From the NCBI RefSeq assembly GCF_004357985.1, contig NZ_SMTF01000001.1:434001-498000 (forward strand): a stretch of DNA of 64,000 nt, written 5' to 3'. Below are positions 34,023-42,887 of this stretch, one piece after another (positions within the stretch are counted from its first letter, which is position 1; each line of letters begins with the position of its first letter). The notes beneath the pieces are model-generated. The model did not search any database and was not told the origin of the DNA. It worked only from the letters and a program-made list of their open reading frames with translations. Source of the stretch: Luteimonas aestuarii. Its GTDB lineage: Bacteria > Pseudomonadota > Gammaproteobacteria > Xanthomonadales > Xanthomonadaceae. Made by a program: the position numbers and the translations under genes.

Positions 34023-35856
34023 GGCCCGTCCCCCCGGCGTTTCCACCACGCTCGTCGCGCGCGTGCGGGCCCAGCGTCGCACCGACGAATCCGCCGGCCA
34101 CCTCGGTACTGAGCACGGTGCCGTCGGCGTCGTCGACCAGCCATTGCCAGTCGCCACCACCGGCATCGAACCCGAACGCATACCGGCCTTCGTCACCGGT
34201 GATCTTCAGCACCACCGTGTCGTCGACGTCGATCCCGCGGCTGGCAACCACCGAGGCCGGCGCGTCGCCTGCACGTCGTTCAAGGAACAGCTGCGCGCCA
34301 GCGTCGGTGCGGCGCACGCCGAGGAAGTACCAGTACTGCTCGCTCTGGAACGCCGCGATGCCCGCCGCGACACCGACCTCCGGCATCGACAACGCGGTGC
34401 TGGCATCGAACCGCAAGTGCTGCTGGCGACGCGCGAGGTAGGACGGATTGCCCAGCGTCTCGAGGCCTTCGGCCAGTGGATGGATGCGCAACATTCCCGG
34501 CTGCGTGGCTACGTCCGCCCAATCGCTCTTCGGTACGCGGACGAACAGCCACGCCTTGTCGAGCTCGCCGCCATCGAAGTCGTCTCGCCAGGTGAAGTTG
34601 CCGGTCTGCGGCGCCTGGTCGGCCGGCTGCCGCATCCACGACGGACCGGGCAGCACGTACGGAATCTCTTCGCCCGGCGGCAGGATCGTCGGCCAGCCGT
34701 CCTGCCAGGTCACCGGCAGCAGGTAGGTTTCGCGCCCTGTGTTGTACTGGCGCCCGTCGTAGTTGCGGCTGGCCAGGAAGGTGACCCACCAGCTGCCGTC
34801 CGGCCCCTGCAGCATGTCCGCGTGGCCGGCGTTGGTGACAGGCAGCGGGCGCTTCGGGTCGAGGTCGCGCTGGGTCAGGATCGGGTTGCGATCGTAGGGC
34901 ACGTACGGTCCCCACACGTCGCGGCTGCGCAGCACCACCTGGGAATGCTGCGGACCGGTGCCGCCTTCCGCGTTCGACAGCACGTACCAGCCGTCGACCT
35001 TGTAGATGTGCGGGCCTTCGATCCAGATCGGGTTCTCTTCCGGCTTCACGCCGCCATCGACCAGCACCTTGCGCGGGCCGAACGGGGTCAGCGTGGCGAT
35101 GTCGATCTCCTGCAGCCAGATCGCGCGATGGCCGTCGTAGCGCACCGGCACGTCCGGCTCGTCGTTGTTGAGGATGTACACGCGGCCGTCGTCGTCGAAG
35201 AACAGCGACGGATCGATGCCACCGATGCTCGGCAGCCAGTGCGGATCGGACCAGGGGCCCGCAGGATCGGTCGCGGTCACGATGAAATTCCCGCCGCTGT
35301 CGACGGCGGTGTTGACCACGTAGAACGTGCCGTCGTGATATTCGATGGCGGGCGCGAACACGCCGCGCGAGACGCCAAGCCCGTCGAAGTCGAGCTGTTC
35401 GCGGCGATGGATGGCGCTGCCCACCTGCGTCCAGTGCACCAGGTCTTCGCTCTCGAACACCGGGATGCCGGGAAAATAGGTGAAGGTGGAATGCACCATG
35501 TAGAACTTGCCGCGCGCCGCGACGACGCTGGGGTCGGAATGAAAGCCGGCGAGGATCGGGTTGCGGAAGTGGCCGTCCGGCAGCGGCGCCTCGAACGCGG
35601 CATCGCGGCCGGTGTATTCGAACCAGTGGAATTGCGCTGGCTCGGCAGCATGTGCCGTGATCAACAGCATCCATACCGCTACCGACGACAGCAGCCCCTT
35701 CGATCCGAACCGTCCTGCCCCAACATCGCGCAGCAGCGTCGTCAGCCACGCGCGGGGCGGCACGCAAGGAGGTCGTCCCTGCATCTGAAACGCCATGGCG
35801 GTATAGCTCAGCGACGACGAACGAGGTGCACCCATGATGTTTGGCTGTGATGTCAT
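34012..35856 (-). CDS. GH43 beta-xylosidase/arabinofuranosidase with C-terminal sandwich domain, exported
   Basis: This 614-residue enzyme has a long basic N-region and a signal peptide near residues 45-70 (GLLSSVAVWMLLITAHAAEPAQ). The GH43 propeller shows the base Asp in FHSDPSVVAARGKFYMV, the second Asp in GIDPSLFFDDDGRVY and the acid Glu in IWIEGPHIYKVDGWYVLS. A C-terminal concanavalin-like sandwich (FTWRDDFDGGELDKAWLFVR onward) is typical of GH43 subfamilies active on xylan side chains or xylobiose. The ATG at 35856 has AGAGCGG upstream; inner Mets at 35835 and later are possible. It follows the acetylesterase gene by 52 bases and overlaps the GH3 gene, so it is the third gene of the agu67 operon. 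Confidence 0.9.
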   Translation of the reverse strand: MTSQPNIMGAPRSSSLSYTAMAFQMQGRPPCVPPRAWLTTLLRDVGAGRFGSKGLLSSVAVWMLLITAHAAEPAQFHWFEYTGRDAAFEAPLPDGHFRNPILAGFHSDPSVVAARGKFYMVHSTFTYFPGIPVFESEDLVHWTQVGSAIHRREQLDFDGLGVSRGVFAPAIEYHDGTFYVVNTAVDSGGNFIVTATDPAGPWSDPHWLPSIGGIDPSLFFDDDGRVYILNNDEPDVPVRYDGHRAIWLQEIDIATLTPFGPRKVLVDGGVKPEENPIWIEGPHIYKVDGWYVLSNAEGGTGPQHSQVVLRSRDVWGPYVPYDRNPILTQRDLDPKRPLPVTNAGHADMLQGPDGSWWVTFLASRNYDGRQYNTGRETYLLPVTWQDGWPTILPPGEEIPYVLPGPSWMRQPADQAPQTGNFTWRDDFDGGELDKAWLFVRVPKSDWADVATQPGMLRIHPLAEGLETLGNPSYLARRQQHLRFDASTALSMPEVGVAAGIAAFQSEQYWYFLGVRRTDAGAQLFLERRAGDAPASVVASRGIDVDDTVVLKITGDEGRYAFGFDAGGGDWQWLVDDADGTVLSTEVAGGFVGATLGPHARDERGGNAGGTGHAD

Positions 35857-35908
35857 GTCATTCCGCTCTTGTCTCAAAGCTGGAGTCTTGGAGCCAAGGT
35901 CGCGACGT

Positions 35909-37906
35909 TCACGGCCCCACCTCGATCTCGAACGGGCCGGCCGGCAGGCCTGCGCCATCGAACAGCGTGACCACCGGACCATCGGCCCAGCCGTGGCGCA
36001 CCCGCGTCGCGCCTGCCATACCCCGCCCCCGCAGCAGCACCGCATTACCCTGCAGTTCCGCCGTCGCGTAGCGACAAGTGCCGCGGCCAACGCCGCACAG
36101 TTCGAATCCGATCGGCCCTTCCCCGCCGTGGGCCACCAGGCCATCGGTCACGTCGGCGAACACCACCCGTACGGCCTCGCCCTCATGCGTCGCCGAGCGC
36201 GGGACCGGGCCCGATGCCGCCCCACGCCGTCCGTACGCGGCATGCAGGGCCGCCCGGGCCAGCCGACGTCCGAGTTCCTGCTTGTTCGGCGGGTGGATGT
36301 CGTAGCGGTCGCCGATGTCGATCGCGACGGCCAGTGCGGTGCGTGCATCTTCCGCCGCCACCTGCCGCTGCGCCTCGCGCACGTCCGCCCATCCGCTTTC
36401 GATCGGCGCGGTGGGTGGCGCACCGAAGTTGGCCAGTTGCACCACCAGCAACGGCAGGTCCGCACCGAAACGGGCGCGCAGGTCGCTGCGCAGGCCGCGC
36501 AACAGGTCGGCGTAGCGCCCGCCTTCGCCGGTATTGGATTCGCCCTGGTACCAGGCCACGCCGCGCAAGCCGTAGCGCCCCAGCGGCGCGATCATGCCGT
36601 TGTGCAGGGTCGACAGCCCCGATGCCGTCTGCCATGGCGCACGCGGCGGCGACGCTTCGCCCGGCACGACCCGATAGCGCCAGCCGCCGAGCGTGACCGT
36701 GGAACCGTCGGCGAAACGCAGCGCATGCGCCGATGCGGGACCCGACAACCCGCCCTCGCGCCACGTGTCCAGCACGTTGACGACCACTACGTTCTCACCC
36801 GCGCGCAACAGCCCGGCCGGCAGCGGATACTCACGCGGCGTACCGGCACCGTAGGTGCTGCCCACCCCGCGGCCGTTGACCCATGTGGTGTCCATCTCGT
36901 CCGCCGGGCCGAGCAGCAGCACCGCATCCTGTGCCGCTTGCCGCGCAGTCAGGCGCGCCGTGGCGCGATACCAGACCATGCCGTCGAACGTAGCCATCTC
37001 CGGCACGCCCCAGCGTTCCCACGCACCCAGCTGCGGCGGCGCATTGCGCCAGCCGGCACGCACCGGGTGCGAGGGAAGCCACGGTTCGTCACCGACCTGC
37101 GCCCCGTCGCGACCGCGCCACCAGCGCGCCCACAGGTCGCCCCATGCGGCTGCGGCCGCCACCGGATCCTCCGCATAGGCAGCCAGCACGTCGAGTGCTT
37201 CACCCTGTCCGCCGGTTGCACGCAAGGCTTCGTCGCTCATCCATGCTTCGATGCGCGAACCGCCCCATGCCGCACTCACCAGACCCATCGGTACGTCGAT
37301 CGTCTTCTGCAGTTCGCGCGCGAAATAGAAGCAGGCGGCGGAGAAGTCGCGCAGGGTTTCCGGCGTGACGATCTGCCAGGTTGCCGGCGTGCCGAAGGTC
37401 TCGCGCGGGACGGTGCTGCCCACCTGCGGCACGGTGAACAGCCGGATGGAATCGGCGGATGCGTCGGCGATCTCGGCACGCGCATCCAATGAACGCCAGA
37501 CCGGAAGCTCCATGTTCGACTGGCCGGAACACAGCCAGACATCGCCGACCAGAACGTCACGCAGCGTGCGCGTGGCGTCGCCTGCAACGACCGACAGCGC
37601 GTATGGCCCGCCGGCTTTCAGTGCCGGGATCGACGCCTTCCAGCGCCCGTCCGCATCGGCCCGCGCACGGACGCGGCGGTTGGCCAGGGTCACGCGTACC
37701 TCCTGCTGCGGCTGTGCCTGGCCCCAGATGCGGATCGGCTGGTCGCGCTGCAGTACGGCATGGTCCTGGAACATCGCATGCAGCAGCCGTGCGTCACGTG
37801 CATCCGTTGCGCCGGCGGACAACGCGACGCAGCACGCCACCACGGCACACGCCATCAAGACGAGGCGACGCACCACGGCTGGATCGCCCGGCCCGAGCCC
37901 CCTCAT
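35909..37906 (-). CDS. Sialate-O-acetylesterase-like carbohydrate acetylesterase (CE20-type), exported
   Basis: This 665-residue SGNH-type esterase has a signal peptide (residues about 14-33, LVLMACAVVACCVALSAG). Catalytic elements are Ser130 in CSGQSNMELPVW, the oxyanion loop GLVSAAWGGSRIEAW and VAWYQGESNTGEGGRY, and the Asp-His pair in AIDIGDRYDIHPPNKQELG. An inserted jelly-roll domain lies at about residues 290-400. Relatives are annotated as sialate O-acetylesterase, but in xylan loci of Xanthomonas such proteins deacetylate decorated xylan or xyloglucan oligomers, and that is the likely role here. It overlaps agu67 by four bases (ATGA), so the debranching enzymes are co-translated. Confidence 0.85.
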   Translation of the reverse strand: MRGLGPGDPAVVRRLVLMACAVVACCVALSAGATDARDARLLHAMFQDHAVLQRDQPIRIWGQAQPQQEVRVTLANRRVRARADADGRWKASIPALKAGGPYALSVVAGDATRTLRDVLVGDVWLCSGQSNMELPVWRSLDARAEIADASADSIRLFTVPQVGSTVPRETFGTPATWQIVTPETLRDFSAACFYFARELQKTIDVPMGLVSAAWGGSRIEAWMSDEALRATGGQGEALDVLAAYAEDPVAAAAAWGDLWARWWRGRDGAQVGDEPWLPSHPVRAGWRNAPPQLGAWERWGVPEMATFDGMVWYRATARLTARQAAQDAVLLLGPADEMDTTWVNGRGVGSTYGAGTPREYPLPAGLLRAGENVVVVNVLDTWREGGLSGPASAHALRFADGSTVTLGGWRYRVVPGEASPPRAPWQTASGLSTLHNGMIAPLGRYGLRGVAWYQGESNTGEGGRYADLLRGLRSDLRARFGADLPLLVVQLANFGAPPTAPIESGWADVREAQRQVAAEDARTALAVAIDIGDRYDIHPPNKQELGRRLARAALHAAYGRRGAASGPVPRSATHEGEAVRVVFADVTDGLVAHGGEGPIGFELCGVGRGTCRYATAELQGNAVLLRGRGMAGATRVRHGWADGPVVTLFDGAGLPAGPFEIEVGP

Positions 37907-40149
37907 TGCGTATCCCCCGGCGCATGCGGGAACTCAAGCGACTGGTAGTACTCGAGCGACCGCGGCGGCGGCGCATGTCCGGCCGGCAGCGGCCGGCGCG
38001 CGAACGTCTGGAAGTAGGCGATGCTGGCATCGCGCCACCACTGCGCCTCGTTTTCCTGGATGGCAAGGAACGCAGCGACCTGCCGGTGGCGTTCGCCATC
38101 GACGTGCTCCTGCAGCGCGTCCCACGTGGCGCGCATGCGCCGCACCGTGTCCACGCCACGGTCGTAACGCATGACCAGTTCGTCCCAGAGCGGCTGGCCG
38201 GAACGCATCGGATGGTCCCAGGGCACGTGGTGGAACCAGAGCAGGAACTCCTCCGGCACGCGCGTCGGGTCATCGAACACCGCGGCCAGTTCCGGTGCGT
38301 ACTGCGACACCGCATCGCTGCCGCCGGTGGTGCGGTCGAAGCCGATGCCCTCGCCGGTGGCGCGGTGGTAGTACACCGACGTCCAGTCCGCGCGCGGCCC
38401 ACCGTCGACCCACGGTCCCGGCCCGTAATGGTGGCCCCGCCCCATCAGGTGGTGCAGCCCCAGCGCGCCGGTGTAATCCACCACCGCCTCGCGCGAGTCC
38501 ATCATCATCCCGACCACGGGCGCGACGAGCGCAGGATCGTTCGAAAACGTCATCCGCACCCACTCTTCGGCGATCGCGCGCGAGGACAGATCGGGATCCC
38601 ATGCCAGTCGCCCGTAGGCGTACCAGTTGGCCTGGTCGAAGTGCGAACCGCTCCAGCTGCGATCACTGCCGATGTTGGCCACGCCAGCCATGCCGCTCAG
38701 CACATGGCCATGCAGCGAGCCGTCGACCACGTTCGCCACCGTGGAGCCTTCGCCATCGACCCGCGTGTCGGCGCGCAGCACTTCCTCGTACAGCGTGCCC
38801 TTGTAGGCCAGGTGCGTCGAGAAACCCAGGTATTCCTTGGTGATCTGGAACTCCATCACCAGCGGCGTCCGCGGCATGGCGCCGAACAGCGGATGGAACG
38901 GCTCGCGTGGCTGGAAGTCGATGGCGCCGTTCTTCACCTGCACCAGCACGTTGTCGCGGAATTCGCCGTCGTGCGGCACGAATTCGTTGTACGCCTGCTT
39001 GTGGCGATCGTCGGGCTCCTCCTCCGAGTACACGAACGCACGCCACATCACCACGCCGCCGTGCGGCGCAAGCGCGTCGGCCAGCAGGTTGGCGCCATCG
39101 GCATGGCTGCGGCCGTAATCCTGCGGGCCGGGTTGTCCTTCCGAGTTCGCCTTGACCAGGAAACCGCCGAAGTCGGGGATCAGGCCGTAGATCTCGTCGG
39201 CTTTCGCCTTCCACCAGCGCTGCACCTCGGGATCCAGCGGATCCGACGTCGCCAGTCCACCGATCTCCATCGGCGCGCTGAAGCGCGCACTCAGGTATAC
39301 ACGGATTCCATAGGGCCGCATCACCCCGGCCAGCGCGCGCACCTTCTCCAGGTACTGCGGCGTCAGGATCCGCGCATTGGCATTGACATTGTTGAGCACG
39401 GTGCCGTTGATGCCGATGGAGGCATTGGCACGCGCGTAGTCGGTATAGCGTGGGTCCAGCCAACCCGGCAGGCGGTGCCAGTCCCAGATCGACTGGCCGG
39501 AATAGCCGCGTTCCACATAGCGGTTGAGGTCGTCCCAGTGATTGAGCACGCGCAGCTTCACCCGCGGCGCTTCGCGAAGGTCGAGCGCTTCGAGCGATTG
39601 CCCGGTCTGCAGCAGGCGCAGGAAGCGGAACGTGCCGTACACGAGTCCCGCATCGGCGTTGGCCGCGATCACGATGGCGGGCTGACCGTCCACCCGCATG
39701 CGACGGACCAGGAATCCCTCGTCGCCCAGGCCATCGACATCGGCGGCCAGCCCGGCCAGCCATGGCGACGACGCCGGGGTGCCGATGACGAGGGTGCCGG
39801 GACGCATGCGGTCCACGGGTTGTGGCGCGCTGCCCAGCAAGCCCTGCAGTGCATTCGACAGCTCGTCGCGGGCAGCGGCCCGGGCCGGCGAGTCCACGTC
39901 CATCCGCAGGTGCTGCATCTCGGGCGCGTACGCGGCCACCTGCGCGGCGGGCAGCGGACGATACCGCAGCCAGAGGTCGTAGCCGTCCTCGGCCCGGGCA
40001 GGGGCCAGCATCGACAGCCCTGCCAACAGCAGCAGCCATGCCAACCGTCGGCCGCGACCCTGGTCCCGGGCGACAGGCCGCCATCGCCGATGCGCGCCGG
40101 CGGCCTTCTGGCGTACGCTGTCGCCCGTGCAGGTCGTGCCCGAGGTCAT
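37903..40149 (-). CDS. agu67: GH67 alpha-glucuronidase, exported
   Basis: This 748-residue enzyme removes (4-O-methyl)glucuronic acid from the non-reducing end of xylo-oligomers. A signal peptide with a twin-arginine-like basic stretch precedes LAWLLLLAGLSMLAPARA. GH67 hallmarks are LRVLNHWDDLNRYVERGYSG, the catalytic region GFLVKANSEGQPGPQDYGR, NYVFWGG-type substrate contacts replaced by FVPHDGEFRDNVLVQVKNG, and MEFQITKEYLGFSTHL. The ATG at 40149 has GGAG nine bases upstream; earlier in-frame Mets exist at 40164 and 40221. It is the first gene of a four-gene minus-strand operon (agu67, acetylesterase, GH43, GH3) and is divergent from xylR. No xyl box was seen in the 107-base gap. Confidence 0.93.
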   Translation of the reverse strand: MTSGTTCTGDSVRQKAAGAHRRWRPVARDQGRGRRLAWLLLLAGLSMLAPARAEDGYDLWLRYRPLPAAQVAAYAPEMQHLRMDVDSPARAAARDELSNALQGLLGSAPQPVDRMRPGTLVIGTPASSPWLAGLAADVDGLGDEGFLVRRMRVDGQPAIVIAANADAGLVYGTFRFLRLLQTGQSLEALDLREAPRVKLRVLNHWDDLNRYVERGYSGQSIWDWHRLPGWLDPRYTDYARANASIGINGTVLNNVNANARILTPQYLEKVRALAGVMRPYGIRVYLSARFSAPMEIGGLATSDPLDPEVQRWWKAKADEIYGLIPDFGGFLVKANSEGQPGPQDYGRSHADGANLLADALAPHGGVVMWRAFVYSEEEPDDRHKQAYNEFVPHDGEFRDNVLVQVKNGAIDFQPREPFHPLFGAMPRTPLVMEFQITKEYLGFSTHLAYKGTLYEEVLRADTRVDGEGSTVANVVDGSLHGHVLSGMAGVANIGSDRSWSGSHFDQANWYAYGRLAWDPDLSSRAIAEEWVRMTFSNDPALVAPVVGMMMDSREAVVDYTGALGLHHLMGRGHHYGPGPWVDGGPRADWTSVYYHRATGEGIGFDRTTGGSDAVSQYAPELAAVFDDPTRVPEEFLLWFHHVPWDHPMRSGQPLWDELVMRYDRGVDTVRRMRATWDALQEHVDGERHRQVAAFLAIQENEAQWWRDASIAYFQTFARRPLPAGHAPPPRSLEYYQSLEFPHAPGDTQ

Positions 40150-40256
40150 GTCCGACGTCTCCATGCCTTGCCACGCGTTGTCGCCGACGCCCTCCGCCGC
40201 GTGCAGGTGCGTCGCGTACAAGCGCCACGGCTACGGCCGGCTGCCGGAGGGAATGC

Positions 40257-41321
40257 GTGTTGGAAAAGCCCAGGAAATCCGTACGACGCAAGGGCCAGGC
40301 GGCGACCATCGCCGACGTCGCCGCGTTGGCGAAGGTCTCGCCGATGACCGTTTCGCGCGTGGTCAACGGACAGGGCAAGGTGCGCGACACCACCCGCGAC
40401 CGGGTCATGCGCGCCGTGCGCGAGCTGGACTACACCCCCAACCTCGCCGCCAGCTCGCTGGCCGCCGCGCAGCACACGCGCATCGCGCTGATCTACACCA
40501 ACCCCAGCGGCGCCTACCTGCGCGAACTGCTGGTCGGCCTGCTGCGGGTCGCCTCGCGCACCGCGATCCAGCTGGTGATCGACTACTGGGACGACCCCAG
40601 CGCCGAGTCCGAGCGCAAGGCCGCGCGGGCGATGGCGCGCAAGGTGGACGGCGTGATCCTGCCGCCGCCGCTGTGCGACTCCCGCGTGGCCGTGAATGAG
40701 TTCACGCGCGCCGGCGTACCGGTGGTGTCGATCGCGTCCGACCGGTTCAGCGAAGACATCTCCTGCGTGCGCATCGACGACTTCCGCGCCGGCAAGGAAC
40801 TGGCCGAGCATCTGATCGAACAGGGCCACACCCGCATCGGGTTCATCCGCGGGCGCCCGGACCAGAACGCCAGCGCACGGCGCTACGACGGCTTCCAGGC
40901 GGCACTGCACGACGCCGGCATCGACATCGACCTGTCGCTGGTGCAGCAGGGCGACTACACCTACCGCTCCGGGCTGAAGGCCGCGGAAAAACTGCTGGCC
41001 AACCGCAACCCGCCCAGCGCCATCTTCGCCAGCAACGACGACATGGCCGCCGCCGTGATCTCGGTCGCGCACCGGCGCGGACTGGACGTGCCGCGGGACC
41101 TGTCGGTGGTCGGCTTCGACGACACCTCGGCCGCCACCACCGTGTGGCCAGAGCTCACCACCATCCACCAGCCCATTGCGTCGATGGCGAATGCCGCCAT
41201 CGAGGTCCTGTTGCGCGGCATCCGTCGAAAGGACCAGAGTACCCGCGTGCTGGTGGACCACGTGGTGCCGCACCGGCTGGTCGAACGCGACTCCGTCGCC
41301 GGGCCACCGCGCCGCCGCTGA
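40257..41321 (+). CDS. xylR: LacI-family transcriptional regulator, XylR of the xylan locus
   Basis: This 354-residue repressor begins with a basic tail and a LacI helix-turn-helix (ATIADVAALAKVSPMTVSRVVNGQGKV, residues about 16-41) with the hinge helix SSLAAAQ. The periplasmic-binding-protein-like effector domain follows (RIALIYTNPSGAYLREL to the C-terminus), with DEDISCVRIDDFRAGKELAEHL and PSAIFASNDDMAAAVISVA. The GTG at 40257 follows GGAGG by six bases, which settles the start; no ATG fits. It should bind the TAGCGCTA palindromes before xylB and between the GPH operon and xyn10, and release them with a xylose-derived inducer. The LacI-type regulator of Xanthomonas xylan genes has the same name and box. 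Confidence 0.9.
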   Translation: MLEKPRKSVRRKGQAATIADVAALAKVSPMTVSRVVNGQGKVRDTTRDRVMRAVRELDYTPNLAASSLAAAQHTRIALIYTNPSGAYLRELLVGLLRVASRTAIQLVIDYWDDPSAESERKAARAMARKVDGVILPPPLCDSRVAVNEFTRAGVPVVSIASDRFSEDISCVRIDDFRAGKELAEHLIEQGHTRIGFIRGRPDQNASARRYDGFQAALHDAGIDIDLSLVQQGDYTYRSGLKAAEKLLANRNPPSAIFASNDDMAAAVISVAHRRGLDVPRDLSVVGFDDTSAATTVWPELTTIHQPIASMANAAIEVLLRGIRRKDQSTRVLVDHVVPHRLVERDSVAGPPRRR

Positions 41322-41406
41322 CATCGCCACCGACGGGTCGCGAGGCATCGCATCGCTGCGTGCGCCTCGCATCGCCATGCCGGTCGTGGACGCGCCAGCC
41401 ATCCCG

Positions 41407-42816
41407 TCAGCCCTGCATCTGTTCCAGCTCGCGGCCCCTGGTTTCGTGCACGAACCGCAGCACGAAGAACACCGAGATGATGGCGGCGACGGTGTACAGC
41501 CCGTAGGTCGCGGCCAGGCCAATGCCGGCCAGCAGCATCGGGAAGGTCATCGTCACCAGGAAGTTCGAACCCCACTGGAACAATCCCGCCACCGCCAGCC
41601 CGCTGCCGCGGATCTGGTTGGGGAACATCTCGCCCAGCATCACCCACATCACCGGGCCCCAGGACAGGTTGAAGAAGATCACGTAGACGTTCGCGGCCAC
41701 CAGCGCCAGCACCCCCATGTTGTCCGAAAGCTGCAGGCGGCCGTCGACCAGCGACCCGCTGGCGAACGCCACCACCAGCAGCGCCAGCGACGCCGCCATG
41801 CCCGCCGAACCGATCCACAGCAGCGGCTTGCGCCCGATCCGATCGATCAGCAACACCGTGACCACGCAGGCACCAATGCTCAGCGCACCCGACAGCACGT
41901 TGATCAACAGCGCATCGTTCTCGGAGAAGCCCACCGCTTGCCACAGCACCGCGCCGTAGTAGAACACCACGTTGATGCCGACCAGCTGCTGGAAGGTCGC
42001 CAGGCCGATGCCGACCCAGACGATCGGCCGCACCTTGCCGGTGGTCTTGCTGACCAGGTCCGACAACCGCGGCCGATGGTGGTCTGCCGCCAGCGAGGCC
42101 TCGATCTCGCCCAGCTTGCGCGTGCCCTCGGCTTCGCCGTACAGCCGGGTCAGCACCTGCAGCGCCTGCACATTGCGGCGCTTGACCACGAGGTAGCGCG
42201 GGCTTTCCGGGATGAACAGCAGCGCCACCAGGAACAGCGCGGCCGGCACCAGTTCGATCCAGAACATCCAGCGCCAAGCCTCGTAGCCCGCCCACAGCTC
42301 GGTCACCGACGAGCCCGCGACATTGGCCAGCAGATAGTTGCTCAGGAAGGCCGCAAACAGGCCCGCGATGATGGCGATCTGCTGCACCGTCGCCAGCCGG
42401 CCACGGTAGTGCGCCGCCGAGACCTCGCTGATGTAGGCCGGCGACATCACGCTGGCCGCACCGACGGCCAGGCCACCCAGCACGCGGTACAGCACGAACT
42501 CCAGCGAACTGCCGGCGATGCCCGAACCCCAGGCCGAGACCAAGAAGAACACCGCCGCCACGATCAGCACGTTGCGGCGCCCGAAGTGGTCGGCTAGGCG
42601 ACCGGCGAAGAACGCGCCGATCGCGCAACCCAGCAACATCGATGCCACGTTGAAGCCGGTGCCCACGGAGTCGGAATCGAAGGCACGCTGAAGGCCATCG
42701 ACCGTGCCGTTGATCACGCCACTGTCGAACCCGAACAGGAAGCCGCCGATCGTCGCCACCACGCTGATCGCCACGATCAGGCCGGTGTTCTCGTGTTGCC
42801 GGGTGGCTGCGGTCAT
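41407..42816 (-). CDS. xylE: XylE-type D-xylose:H+ symporter
   Basis: This 469-residue major-facilitator sugar porter has twelve helices. Signatures are GFLFGFDSGVINGT in helix 1, RLADHFGRRNVL after helix 2, YISEVSAAHYRGRLATVQQ (the PESPR-type loop), PESPRYLV at the central loop and GQQLxGINxxFYY-like FQQLVGINVVFYYG in helix 7, then RGSGLAVAGLFQWGSNF. The ATG at 42816 has AGGAG at a good distance; upstream Mets lack it. It follows xylA by 71 bases on the same strand, so xylB-xylA-xylE is an operon that imports and phosphorylates xylose. It is convergent with xylR. Confidence 0.9.
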   Translation of the reverse strand: MTAATRQHENTGLIVAISVVATIGGFLFGFDSGVINGTVDGLQRAFDSDSVGTGFNVASMLLGCAIGAFFAGRLADHFGRRNVLIVAAVFFLVSAWGSGIAGSSLEFVLYRVLGGLAVGAASVMSPAYISEVSAAHYRGRLATVQQIAIIAGLFAAFLSNYLLANVAGSSVTELWAGYEAWRWMFWIELVPAALFLVALLFIPESPRYLVVKRRNVQALQVLTRLYGEAEGTRKLGEIEASLAADHHRPRLSDLVSKTTGKVRPIVWVGIGLATFQQLVGINVVFYYGAVLWQAVGFSENDALLINVLSGALSIGACVVTVLLIDRIGRKPLLWIGSAGMAASLALLVVAFASGSLVDGRLQLSDNMGVLALVAANVYVIFFNLSWGPVMWVMLGEMFPNQIRGSGLAVAGLFQWGSNFLVTMTFPMLLAGIGLAATYGLYTVAAIISVFFVLRFVHETRGRELEQMQG

Positions 42817-42887
42817 TGCCCTGCTCCTGTTCGCCATCGTGTCGTCGGGATCGTTACCACCGGCACCGCATGCGACGCCGGGCAAGC

